Shown piece after piece: positions 26,576 through 35,247 of a stretch of DNA of 64,000 nucleotides. This stretch comes from Prevotella sp. GTDB lineage: Bacteria; Bacteroidota; Bacteroidia; Bacteroidales; Bacteroidaceae. The DNA lies in the NCBI GenBank assembly GCA_017557185.1, contig JAFZAP010000054.1, positions 62,001-126,000 on the forward strand. The letters run 5' to 3'. Each line of letters starts with the position of its first letter. The stretch's first letter is position 1. The notes beneath the pieces are model-generated. The model saw nothing but the letters and a program-made list of their open reading frames with translations. It was not told where the DNA came from and made no database searches. A program made the position numbers and the translations under genes.

Positions 26576-27502
26576 TTATAACAGTCGTTTGTAGCGCAGG
26601 ATGGCCCACGTAAGTCCCGAAACGACGATGGAGATGACCAGTGCGATCATAAAGCCGAACCGCGAATCTTCCATGCCGTTGACAAGGTTCATACCGAACA
26701 GCGAGGCGATGAGCGTGGGGAACATCATGATGATCGAGACTGATGTCAGCGTACGCATCACGGTGTTCATGTTGTTGTTGATGATGCTGGAGTAGGTGTC
26801 CATCGTCGACTCGAGGATGTTCGAGTAGATGGCAGTGGTCTCGCGAGCCTGCGTCATCTCAATGTTTACGTCCTCGATGAGGTCATCGTCAAGCTCGTCG
26901 ACCTGCAGTTTGAACTTCAACTTCTGCAGCAGGTTCTCGTTACCGCGAATGGATGTGTTGAAGTAGGTGAGCGAGTCCTGCAGACGGGAGAGTCCGATCA
27001 GGCTCTCATTGTTCACGCTATGGTCCAGATTGTGCTTGGCCTTGTCGATTAGAGTGTTGATCTGTTTCAGGCGCTTCAGGTACCACACCGCCGACGACAG
27101 GAACAGTCGGAAAGTCAGGTCGACATGATCGATGAAGCCCACGCCGCGCTTCTGATGGAAGCTGACGAAGTCGAGCATCATATTGGTTTCATAGAAACAC
27201 ACGGTGATGGTCACGTCGCGCTTGTGGATGATACCCAGCGGTACGGTGGTATAGGGTGTGCGCGAGCGTATCTCCTTCACATAGGGTATGCGAAGGATGA
27301 TGAGCATCCAACCGTCGTCGTACTCGTAGCGGGCACGCTCGTCGGTATCGCTGATGTCACTGATGAAATAGTCGGGAATGTTGAAGCGCTCTTCGAGTTC
27401 GCGCTGATCTTCCTCGGTTGGACACGTCACCTGTATCCAACAATTCGGTTCCCACTCTGCCAGATGGGAAAGGTTACCTGTAGTATTCCAGTATGTCTTC
27501 AT
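26576..27502 (-). CDS. corA: CorA-type divalent cation transporter
   Basis: A 308-residue inner-membrane Mg2+ (possibly Co2+/Ni2+) channel of the CorA family. The N-terminal domain is soluble. A long helix follows, then two C-terminal membrane segments, the first ending in the signature FGMN (residues 275-278). The tail ends KRLL after the second segment. The divergent GH92 gene lies upstream. The gene is preceded by a leader of about 185 nt (27503-27688) that can fold into at least two hairpins, which may carry a control element. A terminator follows 42 nt downstream. Confidence 0.92.
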   Translation of the reverse strand: MKTYWNTTGNLSHLAEWEPNCWIQVTCPTEEDQRELEERFNIPDYFISDISDTDERARYEYDDGWMLIILRIPYVKEIRSRTPYTTVPLGIIHKRDVTITVCFYETNMMLDFVSFHQKRGVGFIDHVDLTFRLFLSSAVWYLKRLKQINTLIDKAKHNLDHSVNNESLIGLSRLQDSLTYFNTSIRGNENLLQKLKFKLQVDELDDDLIEDVNIEMTQARETTAIYSNILESTMDTYSSIINNNMNTVMRTLTSVSIIMMFPTLIASLFGMNLVNGMEDSRFGFMIALVISIVVSGLTWAILRYKRLL

Positions 27503-27688
27503 TGTGCTAATCCTCTTTTAAATTGAAAATTGCTCATTGACAATTGATAATTATCGCCCAGAGGATTAGCCGCTGTGGGCATTATCCTCGGGCCTGACGT
27601 TTATAACTGTCCGCCGGATAATCGTCCATAATTGTTGTGGTTTTAATTCATACTATGTCATCCGTGTTTCGGGTGACCTTATCTAAAT
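27503..27688 (-). other. Long structured 5' leader of corA
   Basis: Between the predicted start of transcription (about 27688) and the corA ATG lie about 185 nt. A strong hairpin at 27557-27592 pairs CCC/GGG, GAGGAT/ATCCTC and GCC/GGC in one stack. A smaller one at 27657-27677 pairs GTCA-CCG with CGG-TGAC around TGTTT. I see no match to the M-box or to another riboswitch I can recall. A regulatory role is an inference. Confidence 0.5.
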
Positions 27689-27694
27689 CGTGTG

Positions 27695-27702
27695 CAAAGG
27701 TA
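27695..27702 (-). promoter_or_regulatory. Promoter -7 element of corA
   Basis: The minus strand reads TACCTTTG, the preferred form of the TAnnTTTG box. Confidence 0.6.
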
Positions 27703-27809
27703 CAATAAAAAGTTAAAAGTTCCAAGTTTAATGTTCAAAAAGTTATAAAGTTTTCTTTCTTTTTGAAAAAACTATCATCATATATCTCTCTTCTTTCATC
27801 TTTTTTTTG

Positions 27810-27817
27810 TACATTTG
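27810..27817 (+). promoter_or_regulatory. Promoter -7 element of the GH92 gene
   Basis: TACATTTG. Transcription from about 27824 makes ATG 27844 the first start with a leader; ATG 27826 would be essentially leaderless. Confidence 0.55.
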
Positions 27818-27843
27818 CAGAAATAATGCAACCTGTCATCAAT

Positions 27844-30174
27844 ATGAGCATCACAAAATCATCCCTCGTCACCATTTTGGTGATCATGCTGGCAGCACCT
27901 GTGCGTGCCCAGCAACTGGCCGACTACGTCAATCCACTCGTTGGCACTATGTCAACCTATGCTATTTCCACGGGCAATACCTACCCCGCCATCGCTATGC
28001 CATGGGGCATGAATTTCTGGGTTCCGCAGACTGGAAAGATGGGCGACGGGTGGCAGTACACCTACACCGCAAACAAGATACGCGGCTTCAAGCAGACACA
28101 CCAGCCGTCGCCTTGGATCAACGACTATGGACAGTTCTCCATCATGCCGGAAGTGGACAGGGTGTCTGGTCCCACGGCCAAGATGATTTATGACGAGGAG
28201 GAACGGGCCAGTTGGTTCTCGCACAAGACCGAGGACGCGCGCCCGTATTATTATAAGGTGTATCTGGCCGACTATGACATCTGGGCAGAGATTGCTCCTA
28301 CCGAGCGAGCAGCCATCATGCGATTCACGTTCCCTGAAACCAGCATGGATAAGGGCATCGCCCGCATTGTCGTCGATGCCTTTGACAAGGGCTCGGCCAT
28401 CAAGTACGATGTGAACAAACACACCATCACAGGTTATACCACGCGCAACAGTGGCGGTGTGCCAAAGAGTTTCCGCAATTATTTCATCGTGCAGTTCGAT
28501 ACCCCCTTTGAGTTCTGGGGCATTCAAAAGGACGGTGACATAACGGTTGTCAATAATGAGGCCGAGGGCAATCATGTGATGGCGATGGCTGGCTTTATAA
28601 CGAAGAAAGGCCAGCAGGTCACCATTCGTGTGGCTTCATCATTTATCTCTCCTGAACAAGCTGAGCGCAATCTGCAGGAAGTCGGCAACCGCTCGTTCGA
28701 CGAAGTGAAGGAGGCAGGATGCCAGCGCTGGAACAATGTGCTGGGGCGTATTGAAATAGAAGATGAAAACATTGAACATCTTCGTACGTTCTACTCCTGT
28801 CTCTACCGCGCCACACTCTTCCCGCGCATGTTCTACGAATACGATGCTCAGGGTAATGTAGTTCACTACAGTCCTTACAATGGTGAGGTACGCCCGGGAT
28901 ATATGTTTACCGACACGGGCTTCTGGGATACATTCCGCTCGCTATTCCCTCTGGTCAACCTGCTGTATCCATCGATGGGTGAAAGGATGCTGGAAGGCCT
29001 CGCTAACGCATATCTCGAGAGCGGTTTCCTGCCCGAATGGGCTAGCCCCGGTCATCGTAACTGCATGGTGGGCAACAACTCGGCTGCCGTCGTCGCCGAC
29101 GGCTTGCTCAATTCTCTACAACATCTCAACACTTCAACTCCTCAGCTCAAAGAAACTCTTTGGCAAGCACTTGTCCACGGAGCAAATGCCGTGCATCCCG
29201 ATATTGCGTCGACAGGCCGTCTGGGCTTCGACTATTACAATAAGCTCGGTTATGTACCTTGCGATGTGAAGATCAATGAGAGTGCTGCCCGCACGTTGGA
29301 GTATGCCTATGATGACTGGTGTATTTGGCAGGTGGGCAAGGCATTGGGAAAGTCGAAGAAGGAGATTGACGTCTATGCCCGTCGTGCCATGAACTACCGC
29401 AATCTGTTCAATCCGAAGTATAACCTCATGCAGGGACGCAAGGAAAACGGGGAGTTCTCGGAACCTTTCAGCCCGTTTAAGTGGGGCGGCGACTTCACCG
29501 AGGGCAATTCTTGGCACTACACTTGGTCGGTGTTCCACGATCCTGCCGGACTCATCAGCCTCATGGGCGGAGACAATGTGTTCGCCCAGATGCTCGACTC
29601 GGTGTTCGTCGTTCCACCCGTCTTCGACGATAGCTATTACGGTGGTGTCATCCACGAGATTCGAGAGATGCAGATTGCCGGTATGGGCAACTATGCCCAT
29701 GGTAACCAGCCCATCCAACACATGATATACCTCTACGATTATGCTGGCCAGCCATGGAAGGCACAGCATTGGGTGCGCGAGACCATGGACCGTCTCTATT
29801 CCGCACGGCCCGACGGCTACTGTGGCGATGAGGACAACGGACAGACATCGGCGTGGTATGTGTTCTCGGCACTGGGCTTCTATCCCGTCTGCCCCGCGTC
29901 TGGCGAATATATCGTGGGTACACCTTATTTTAATAAAGCCACCGTGCACCTCGAGAATGGACGCACATTGACCTTCAGGGCTGAGAATAACTCTGGGCAG
30001 AACTGCTATATCGACCGCATGACGTTCAACGGCAGCAACTATACTCGCAACTTCCTGAAGCGCAGCGATTTGCAACAGGGCGGGGAGGTGGTTTACACCA
30101 TGTCGCCCAAACCCAACCTTCAGCGCGGTACTGGCCTGCAGGATCGGCCTTATTCATTCTCTACCAGCAAATAA
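27844..30174 (+). CDS. GH92 alpha-mannosidase, exported
   Basis: A 776-residue enzyme of glycoside hydrolase family 92, calcium-dependent exo-alpha-mannosidases acting on N-glycans or mannans. A signal peptide ends VRAQQ (about residues 20-24). The mature start DYVNPLVGT is the classic GH92 opening. Later signatures are GHRNCMVGNNSAAVVADG, GGDFTEGNSWHYTWSVFHD, and GYCGDEDNGQTSAWYVFSAL followed by GFYPVCP. Length and order match the family. The preferred start is 27844 by promoter position and signal peptide. A HAD phosphatase gene begins 12 nt after the stop, so the two may be co-transcribed, although the functional link is unclear. Confidence 0.93.
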   Translation: MSITKSSLVTILVIMLAAPVRAQQLADYVNPLVGTMSTYAISTGNTYPAIAMPWGMNFWVPQTGKMGDGWQYTYTANKIRGFKQTHQPSPWINDYGQFSIMPEVDRVSGPTAKMIYDEEERASWFSHKTEDARPYYYKVYLADYDIWAEIAPTERAAIMRFTFPETSMDKGIARIVVDAFDKGSAIKYDVNKHTITGYTTRNSGGVPKSFRNYFIVQFDTPFEFWGIQKDGDITVVNNEAEGNHVMAMAGFITKKGQQVTIRVASSFISPEQAERNLQEVGNRSFDEVKEAGCQRWNNVLGRIEIEDENIEHLRTFYSCLYRATLFPRMFYEYDAQGNVVHYSPYNGEVRPGYMFTDTGFWDTFRSLFPLVNLLYPSMGERMLEGLANAYLESGFLPEWASPGHRNCMVGNNSAAVVADGLLNSLQHLNTSTPQLKETLWQALVHGANAVHPDIASTGRLGFDYYNKLGYVPCDVKINESAARTLEYAYDDWCIWQVGKALGKSKKEIDVYARRAMNYRNLFNPKYNLMQGRKENGEFSEPFSPFKWGGDFTEGNSWHYTWSVFHDPAGLISLMGGDNVFAQMLDSVFVVPPVFDDSYYGGVIHEIREMQIAGMGNYAHGNQPIQHMIYLYDYAGQPWKAQHWVRETMDRLYSARPDGYCGDEDNGQTSAWYVFSALGFYPVCPASGEYIVGTPYFNKATVHLENGRTLTFRAENNSGQNCYIDRMTFNGSNYTRNFLKRSDLQQGGEVVYTMSPKPNLQRGTGLQDRPYSFSTSK

Positions 30175-30186
30175 TGGTCAAGACTA

Positions 30187-30837
30187 ATGAAGAATATCCG
30201 ATTGATTATCTTTGACTTCGACGGGACACTTGGAGATACTCGTCGCAATATTCTGCTGACCATGCGGCAGACCATGGAGGAACTGTCCCTACCAGTGGCT
30301 GATGACGAGGCATGTGCCGCCACCATCGGGCTGCCGTTGCGCGACTGTTTCGTACAACTCTATCCCGACATCTCTGATGAGATGGCCGACCAATGTGCCG
30401 CCACGTATCGCCGCATCTTCGATATCAACAAAAAACGGTTCGTGCCGGCCTTGTTCCCGCATGTCAGAACGACGTTGCAGCAGTTGCATGCACAGGGTTT
30501 TAAGTTAACGGTGGCTTCATCACGGTCCTCGGCCTCGTTGCGGGAATTCCTTAGTGACATGGATGTCATCGACTATATCTCGTTTATTCTCGGAGCTGAT
30601 GATGTCAGACATGCCAAACCTGACCCTGAGCCTGTCTTGCTGACGCTTAGCGCCTGCGGCGTCCCTGCTGCTGAGGCTCTCGTTGTGGGTGACATGCCGG
30701 TCGATATTCTCATGGGAGCGCGAGCTGGTGCCAAGACTTGCGGCGTCACCTATGGCAATGCCTCTGCCGACGACCTCCGTGCAGCCGGTGCCGATGTCCT
30801 CATCGACGATTTCGCAGAACTGCTGTCTTTGGTATAG
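30187..30837 (+). CDS. HAD family phosphatase (phosphoglycolate phosphatase-like)
   Basis: A 216-residue HAD hydrolase with a C1-type helical cap. Motif I is IFDFDGTLGDT (residues 8-18), with the nucleophile Asp. Motif II is around VASSRSS, motif III includes HAKPDPEP, and motif IV is VVGDMPVDILMGARAG. It is close in pattern to phosphoglycolate phosphatase or beta-phosphoglucomutase; the motifs do not decide the substrate. It begins 12 nt after the GH92 gene. A strong terminator follows at 30879. Confidence 0.88.
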   Translation: MKNIRLIIFDFDGTLGDTRRNILLTMRQTMEELSLPVADDEACAATIGLPLRDCFVQLYPDISDEMADQCAATYRRIFDINKKRFVPALFPHVRTTLQQLHAQGFKLTVASSRSSASLREFLSDMDVIDYISFILGADDVRHAKPDPEPVLLTLSACGVPAAEALVVGDMPVDILMGARAGAKTCGVTYGNASADDLRAAGADVLIDDFAELLSLV

Positions 30838-30878
30838 TCGTAAATGTTTTTGGGGAAAACTCAGATTGTAAGAGACAG

Positions 30879-30910
30879 AACGGCCTGCGCTTTTCGACGC
30901 AGGCCGTTTT
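30879..30910 (+). terminator. Terminator after the HAD phosphatase gene
   Basis: AACGGCCTGCG pairs with CGCAGGCCGTT around an 8-nt loop, followed by TTTT. Confidence 0.8.
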
Positions 30911-30949
30911 AAATAGACGATTCTTCTCTTAACCCTTCTGAACCGTTCT

Positions 30950-30996
30950 TACCCCCCTCCCGGAAGGGGGGCTTCTCCCCTACGGGGAAAGGGTAG
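30950..30996. repeat. Two G/C-rich palindromic repeats, intergenic
   Basis: ACCCCCCTCCCGGAAGGGGGG and then TTCTCCCCTACGGGGAAAGG, two short palindromes in series between the converging HAD and pepD genes. Confidence 0.65.
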
Positions 30997-31001
30997 TGCT
31001 C

Positions 31002-32459
31002 TTACTTCACAGGGATCTCCTCCAGTGCCTTCTTCAACAACTGCCAGAAGGGTTCTACTGTTGCAATCAGTGCACGCTCTGTGGTGGTGTGAGGACTCTT
31101 CATAGTAGGACCGAGGCTTACCACATCGAGGTGAGGATACTTGCCGAGGATGACTGAACACTCCAGACCGGCATGGTCCACCTGGATGATGCCTACTTCG
31201 TTATTCAGCTCCTTGTAGATCTTCAGCAGCAGGTGCAACATCTCACTGTTAGGATTCGGATCCCAGCCGCCATATGAGCCAGCCGTCTCCACCTTCATGC
31301 CTGCCATGTTGAAGCAGCTCTGCAGCGTGTTTACGATTACGGCCTTCATATCCTCGCGGCTTGAGCGAGCCAACACCTTCAGCGAAGCCTTGCCGTCCTC
31401 GATGTCGATGATGGCGAGGTTGCTCGATGTCTCAACAACATCAGGATAGCTCGGAATCATGCGCAGCACACCGTTGTGACAGCCATAAATGGCATTGATG
31501 ATGTTGTCCTGAATCTCCACGGGTACTTCCATCTTCGGAGTTTCTACATCGTCGACTATCAGTTCGATGCCACTCTCGATGTTCTTGTACTGGTCGGTGA
31601 AATCTTCCAGATAGTCCTGGACAAGTTCCTTCAGGGCTGCGACATTCTCTTTCGGTAGTGTGAGTACCACTTCGGCCTTAAACGGAATGGCATTGCGCAT
31701 GTTGCCGCCATGCCAGCTGGCCAGACGGGCCTCGCACTCCTCAACAGCCTCACGCACGATCTGCACCATCATCTTATTGGCATTGCCGCGACCCTCGTGG
31801 ATCTCCAATCCTGAGTGACCACCGCGCAGTCCCTTCAGTGTCACGCGTACGGCAGCGTCTTGCGGGTCGGTCTCTACCTCCTTATAGTCGAGTGTGGCGG
31901 TGACGTCGATGCCGCCGGCCGAGCCAATCACGAACTTGCCCCAAGTCTCGGAGTCCAGGTTTAACAGTATATCGCCCTTCAGCATGTTCTCCGGCAGGTC
32001 GTTTGCACCATACATACCTGTCTCTTCATCGGCAGTGATCAATGCTTCCACCGGACCATGCTTCAGGTCCTTAGCCTCCATCACTGAGAGGATGGCAGCT
32101 ACGCCGAGACCGTTGTCGGCACCCAGAGTGGTACCCTTTGCCTTCACCCATTCGCCATCAATCCAAGGTTGGATGGGATCGGTCACAAAGTCATGTGTCG
32201 ACTCAGGAGTCTTCTGAGGCACCATGTCCATGTGGGCCTGTAGAATCACACCCTTGCGGTTCTCCATGCCTGGTGTGGCAGGCTTGCGCATTACCACGTT
32301 ACGGCCTTCGTCAATGAAGGCTTCCACACCGGCCTGCTTGGCAAAATCAAGCAGGAATTGTTGTACTTTCTCTAGGTGTCCACTTGGACGCGGCACCTGA
32401 GTCAGGTTGTAAAAGTTGCGCCAGATGCATTCCGGCTTTAAGTTACAAATTTCGTTCAT
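31002..32459 (-). CDS. pepD: Aminoacyl-histidine dipeptidase (Xaa-His dipeptidase, M20)
   Basis: A 485-residue zinc dipeptidase of family M20 that splits dipeptides such as carnosine-like Xaa-His in the cytoplasm. Metal and catalytic motifs are ILQAHMDMVPQ (His/Asp near residue 80), LGADNGLGVAAIL (Asp near 118), TADEETGMYGAND (Glu pair near 148), LNLDSETWG and the C-terminal MKSPHTTTE His. Length and order fit the PepD subgroup, which carries a lid domain between the metal-binding parts. It is transcribed toward the HAD gene. A TAACTTTG box lies at 32530-32537 on the minus strand. Confidence 0.94.
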   Translation of the reverse strand: MNEICNLKPECIWRNFYNLTQVPRPSGHLEKVQQFLLDFAKQAGVEAFIDEGRNVVMRKPATPGMENRKGVILQAHMDMVPQKTPESTHDFVTDPIQPWIDGEWVKAKGTTLGADNGLGVAAILSVMEAKDLKHGPVEALITADEETGMYGANDLPENMLKGDILLNLDSETWGKFVIGSAGGIDVTATLDYKEVETDPQDAAVRVTLKGLRGGHSGLEIHEGRGNANKMMVQIVREAVEECEARLASWHGGNMRNAIPFKAEVVLTLPKENVAALKELVQDYLEDFTDQYKNIESGIELIVDDVETPKMEVPVEIQDNIINAIYGCHNGVLRMIPSYPDVVETSSNLAIIDIEDGKASLKVLARSSREDMKAVIVNTLQSCFNMAGMKVETAGSYGGWDPNPNSEMLHLLLKIYKELNNEVGIIQVDHAGLECSVILGKYPHLDVVSLGPTMKSPHTTTERALIATVEPFWQLLKKALEEIPVK

Positions 32460-32529
32460 AGGTTAAGTTTTTTAGGGGAGAGAGGAGAGGGGAGAGAGAT
32501 TACATCTCCAGTTTGCCACTCGTTCTCTC

Positions 32530-32537
32530 CAAAGTTA
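32530..32537 (-). promoter_or_regulatory. Promoter -7 element of pepD
   Basis: The minus strand reads TAACTTTG. It overlaps the stop codon of the four-helix-bundle gene upstream. Confidence 0.5.
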
Positions 32538-32915
32538 ATGATTATCGTTATTTAATTTCTCCATGAAGGTTGTACGTAGACCAGATGCGGTCTTTGCTAT
32601 TTCTATTATTTCACATTCGAACGTCTCGAATTGATGACCGTCTATATAGTGTCTTCTTTTTGCGATTTCTAATTGGCATAATGTTTCCATGAGTGAACCA
32701 TATGCAATCTCAATGAAATGAATTCTCTCTTTGATAGAAAACCGTCCCATTCCTTCTGCAATGTTAGAGGGAACAGAAATAGCAGCCCTGCGTAATTGGG
32801 ATGAGAGGGCGTTTTGTTCGAAAGCTGGAAATGAATTCAAAATGTCATATATTTGATCTACCATGTCCATCGCTTTCTGGTATACAAATAGTTTCCTAAA
32901 ATAAAAGTCGTCCAT
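32535..32915 (-). CDS. Four-helix-bundle protein (S23/IVP-like family)
   Basis: A 126-residue helical protein of the family first met in 23S rRNA intervening sequences and common as free-standing genes in Bacteroidota. Diagnostic segments are LFVYQKAMDMVDQIY at the start, QLRRAAISVPSNIAEGMGR (residues 41-59) and FIEIAYGSLMETLCQLEIA. The function is unknown. A second paralogue is at 61046-61432. Here it lies between pepD and the flippase-like gene on the same strand, flanked by CTCTCCACT-type repeats. Confidence 0.85.
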   Translation of the reverse strand: MDDFYFRKLFVYQKAMDMVDQIYDILNSFPAFEQNALSSQLRRAAISVPSNIAEGMGRFSIKERIHFIEIAYGSLMETLCQLEIAKRRHYIDGHQFETFECEIIEIAKTASGLRTTFMEKLNNDNH

Positions 32916-32942
32916 TATATCGATAATAATTTGGGTTAAGAA

Positions 32943-34088
32943 TTATAGCCTCTCTCCACTCTCCTCTCTCCACTCTCCTCTCTCCACTCTCCTCTTTATA
33001 CTCAGGGCCACCCACGCATACACTCCCAGTGCCACCACCAGCAGCGTCTGCACGGAGTGTACGATGAGCACGAAGTACAGAGCGTCAGTCTCGCCGACGC
33101 CATAAAGGATGAGCATAGTCTTCACAGCGAAGTGCCACGGCCCGGCACCATTGGGAGTTGGCACGATCACGGCGATGCTTCCCACGATGAACGTCACCAG
33201 CGCACACGACATCCCTAGTCCTGCCGTAGCATCGAAACAGAAGAATGTCAGGTAGTAGTGCAGGAAATAGCATCCCCAGATGGCGAGTGTGTAGAAGATG
33301 AACAGCGGGATGTTCTTCACATTCTTCAACGACATCACACCCTGCCAAATGCCTGCCAATGATTCTTTCACCTTATTATATATGAGGGAGGTGTGGGAAC
33401 TATGATGTTTTGATGCAGTTTCCTCAACAACGGAATGAGTGGAGGGATGGGGTGGTAATATAGCCTCTCGCCCCCATTTGGGGGGATAGGGGGGCTCGGG
33501 AGGTGTGGAGGGGGCCTTCTTAATCAGAAACCATCCTACTCCCACGATGGCAACAAGGCAAACGATGGTTACCACCCAGCCGGTGGTGGTGAAACGATGA
33601 AAGATGGCATCAAGGCTTGTGCCCGTCTCCTCGAAAAAAGTCATGAACACGCGGAACTGTGTTACAAACGTCAGTGCCGCTATCGCCAACACCAACAGCG
33701 AGTCGATGGCACGCTCGGTGACCACAGTTCCTAAAGCCTTCGGAAACGACACTCCGTCTTTCTGGTGCAGAACACCGCAGCGAGCAAACTCACCTATACG
33801 CGGAATCACCAGACTCGCCGCGTAGCTCAGGAAGATGCTATGCACGCGCACCGATGCCCGCGATTGCTCACCCAGCGGCTCTAGAGTCTGTCGCCAGCGC
33901 CAACCGCGGAAGGCCTGTGCAAGCACACCGAACGGAAACGATAGCAGCATCCATGTCCAAGACATCTCATGGAGTAGCACCTCGCGAACACGTCCGAAGT
34001 CGAAACCACGGTACATCCAGTACAGGATGGCACCGCCCAGCACGAGCGACGCCACCACGTTCAGTGTGTTCTTGCCTTGTTTCGTCAC
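32943..34088 (-). CDS. Membrane protein of the LPG synthase/flippase-like (UPF0104) family
   Basis: A 381-residue polytopic protein resembling the transmembrane half of lysylphosphatidylglycerol synthase. Recognisable blocks are RGWRWRQTLEPLG, YAASLVIPRIGEFARC and ALGTVVTERAIDSL, and near the end the PTPNGAGPWHFAVKTML segment. Function in lipid translocation is inferred from the family only. GTG 34088 is preferred over the upstream ATG (34496) because a promoter (34116-34146) lies between them and homology begins here. Residues about 190-235 are a Pro/Ser/His-rich stretch encoded by palindromic repeats. The last dozen residues derive from a 14-bp tandem repeat. Confidence 0.82.
   Translation of the reverse strand: MTKQGKNTLNVVASLVLGGAILYWMYRGFDFGRVREVLLHEMSWTWMLLSFPFGVLAQAFRGWRWRQTLEPLGEQSRASVRVHSIFLSYAASLVIPRIGEFARCGVLHQKDGVSFPKALGTVVTERAIDSLLVLAIAALTFVTQFRVFMTFFEETGTSLDAIFHRFTTTGWVVTIVCLVAIVGVGWFLIKKAPSTPPEPPYPPKWGREAILPPHPSTHSVVEETASKHHSSHTSLIYNKVKESLAGIWQGVMSLKNVKNIPLFIFYTLAIWGCYFLHYYLTFFCFDATAGLGMSCALVTFIVGSIAVIVPTPNGAGPWHFAVKTMLILYGVGETDALYFVLIVHSVQTLLVVALGVYAWVALSIKRRVERGEWREESGERL
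32950..32991 (-). repeat. Three tandem 14-bp repeats at the 3' end of the flippase-like gene
   Basis: The plus strand has TCTCTCCACTCTCC three times, covering the last codons of the gene. A change in copy number would alter the C-terminal tail and the stop. Confidence 0.8.
33466..33520 (-). repeat. G/C-rich palindromic repeat inside the flippase-like gene
   Basis: CTCTCGCCCCCATTTGGGGG followed by GATAGGGGGGCTCGGGAGG. It is translated in frame as a Pro-rich loop between two membrane segments. Confidence 0.75.
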
Positions 34089-34115
34089 GTTTGTTTCCTT
34101 TGCGATTATTCTGAG

Positions 34116-34146
34116 CAAAATTACTGAATATCGGTCAAAACACAAA
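34116..34146 (-). promoter_or_regulatory. Promoter of the flippase-like gene
   Basis: On the minus strand TTTG (34146-34143), a 19-nt spacer, then TAATTTTG (34123-34116). It supports the GTG start at 34088. Confidence 0.6.
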
Positions 34147-34208
34147 AAGATTCGCACTTTTTTTTTATTACTTAACACTCTGTGCCCTCTGTATTGAAAA
34201 AAAAGTAG

Positions 34209-34216
34209 TACCTTTG
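34209..34216 (+). promoter_or_regulatory. Promoter -7 element of rsmA
   Basis: TACCTTTG. Predicted transcription from about 34223 gives a leader of about 74 nt before ATG 34297. Confidence 0.6.
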
Positions 34217-34296
34217 CACCCACAGGCACAGCGAAAACAGTCCCCAGTCCTGTCCCGTAAGTTGTGACTTTGTCGCAACACTCTCTAAGAAAAGGT

Positions 34297-35247
34297 ATGA
34301 AGCAAGTAAAGCCTAAGAAAAGCCTCGGCCAGCACTTCTTGACCGATCTCACCATCGCCCGCCGCATCGCCGACACGGTCGATGCATGTCCCGATATCCC
34401 TGTTCTTGAGATAGGCCCTGGCATGGGTGTGTTAACCCAGTTCCTCATCACAAAGCCCCGTAAGGTGGCTGCTGTCGAGATCGACCGCGAGTCCATTGCT
34501 TATCTCCGTCAGCACTTCCCGGTATTCTCTTTGCAACCAGTTTCCACCCTTCCCAATAGGAGTGGGGTCGGGGGAGAGGCTCCTATGGGAGAGGGGCCGG
34601 GGGAGAGGCTTCTCATCTCTGGCGACTTCCTTCGTATGGATCTCCACAATCTTTTTGGTGGAAAGGAGTTCGTGCTCACTGGAAACTACCCTTACGACAT
34701 CTCCTCGCAGATATTCTTCAAGATGCTTGACAACCGCGACCTCATCCCTTGTTGTACGGGCATGATCCAGCGAGAGGTAGCCCTTCGTATGGCGGCGCAG
34801 CCAGGATCCAAAACCTACGGCATCCTCTCCGTTCTTATCCAGGCATGGTACGATGTTGAATATCTCTTTACTGTCGAGCCATCTGTCTTCAATCCGCCAC
34901 CCAAGGTGCAGTCAGCCGTTATCCGCATGACGCGCAACGATGTTACCTTCCTCGGCTGCGACGAACAACTCTTCCGCCGTATCGTGAAGACCGTTTTCAA
35001 CCAGCGTAGAAAGATGCTGCGTGTCTCCCTGCGCCAGATTCTCAGTGCCGATGCAATAAACGCACTCCAAACTTCACTTACAATTCCCCTCCCTACGGGG
35101 GAGGGGTCGGGGGTAGGGTTTACTTCCCTTCCTAAAGGAGAGGGGGCACTCTCCACTCTCCACTCTCCACTTTACTCACCCTCCGTCCCGAGCAGCTCTC
35201 CATTCCTCAGTTTGTCGACCTCACCAACCATATTGCTCCCCTTCTAA
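34297..35247 (+). CDS. rsmA: 16S rRNA dimethyladenosine transferase RsmA/KsgA, repeat-invaded, C-terminus out of frame
   Basis: SAM-dependent enzyme that dimethylates two adenines in helix 45 of 16S rRNA. Motifs are SLGQHFL at residues 8-14, VLEIGPGMGVLTQFL, TGNYPYDISSQIF (active site) and FNPPPKVQSAVIRM. ATG 34297 follows an AAAAGG ribosome site and gives the standard N-terminus. Two repeat insertions are translated: residues about 82-106, and a C-terminal one from about 263. After the second, the frame ends in a Ser/Pro-rich tail. The family's conserved C-terminus (RPEQLSIPQFVDLTN) is intact in another frame at 35184-35255. The protein is 316 residues against a usual 260-270. Confidence 0.93.
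   Translation: MKQVKPKKSLGQHFLTDLTIARRIADTVDACPDIPVLEIGPGMGVLTQFLITKPRKVAAVEIDRESIAYLRQHFPVFSLQPVSTLPNRSGVGGEAPMGEGPGERLLISGDFLRMDLHNLFGGKEFVLTGNYPYDISSQIFFKMLDNRDLIPCCTGMIQREVALRMAAQPGSKTYGILSVLIQAWYDVEYLFTVEPSVFNPPPKVQSAVIRMTRNDVTFLGCDEQLFRRIVKTVFNQRRKMLRVSLRQILSADAINALQTSLTIPLPTGEGSGVGFTSLPKGEGALSTLHSPLYSPSVPSSSPFLSLSTSPTILLPF
34545..34613 (+). repeat. Tandem G/C-rich repeat inside rsmA (first insertion)
   Basis: Two related copies: AGGAGTGGGGTCGGGGGAGA and then GGGAGAGGGGCCGGGGGAGA, both followed by GGCT. They are translated in frame just before LISGDFLRMDL. Confidence 0.75.
35083..35172 (+). repeat. Composite repeat inside rsmA (second insertion) with 7-bp tandem units
   Basis: CCCCTCCCTACGGGGGAGGG then GTCGGGGGTAGGG, a second short palindrome (CTTCCTAAAGGAGAGG), then three copies of CACTCTC (35148-35168). 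The last stretch can shift frame by slippage. Confidence 0.75.

Noticed and set aside
27503-27688. Known riboswitch (M-box, TPP, cobalamin) before corA
   Set aside because: None of the conserved loop sequences of these classes was recognised; only generic hairpins are seen.
34089-34496. N-terminal extension of the flippase-like protein
   Set aside because: A promoter for the gene (34116-34146) lies inside it, and it overlaps the start of the divergent rsmA gene.
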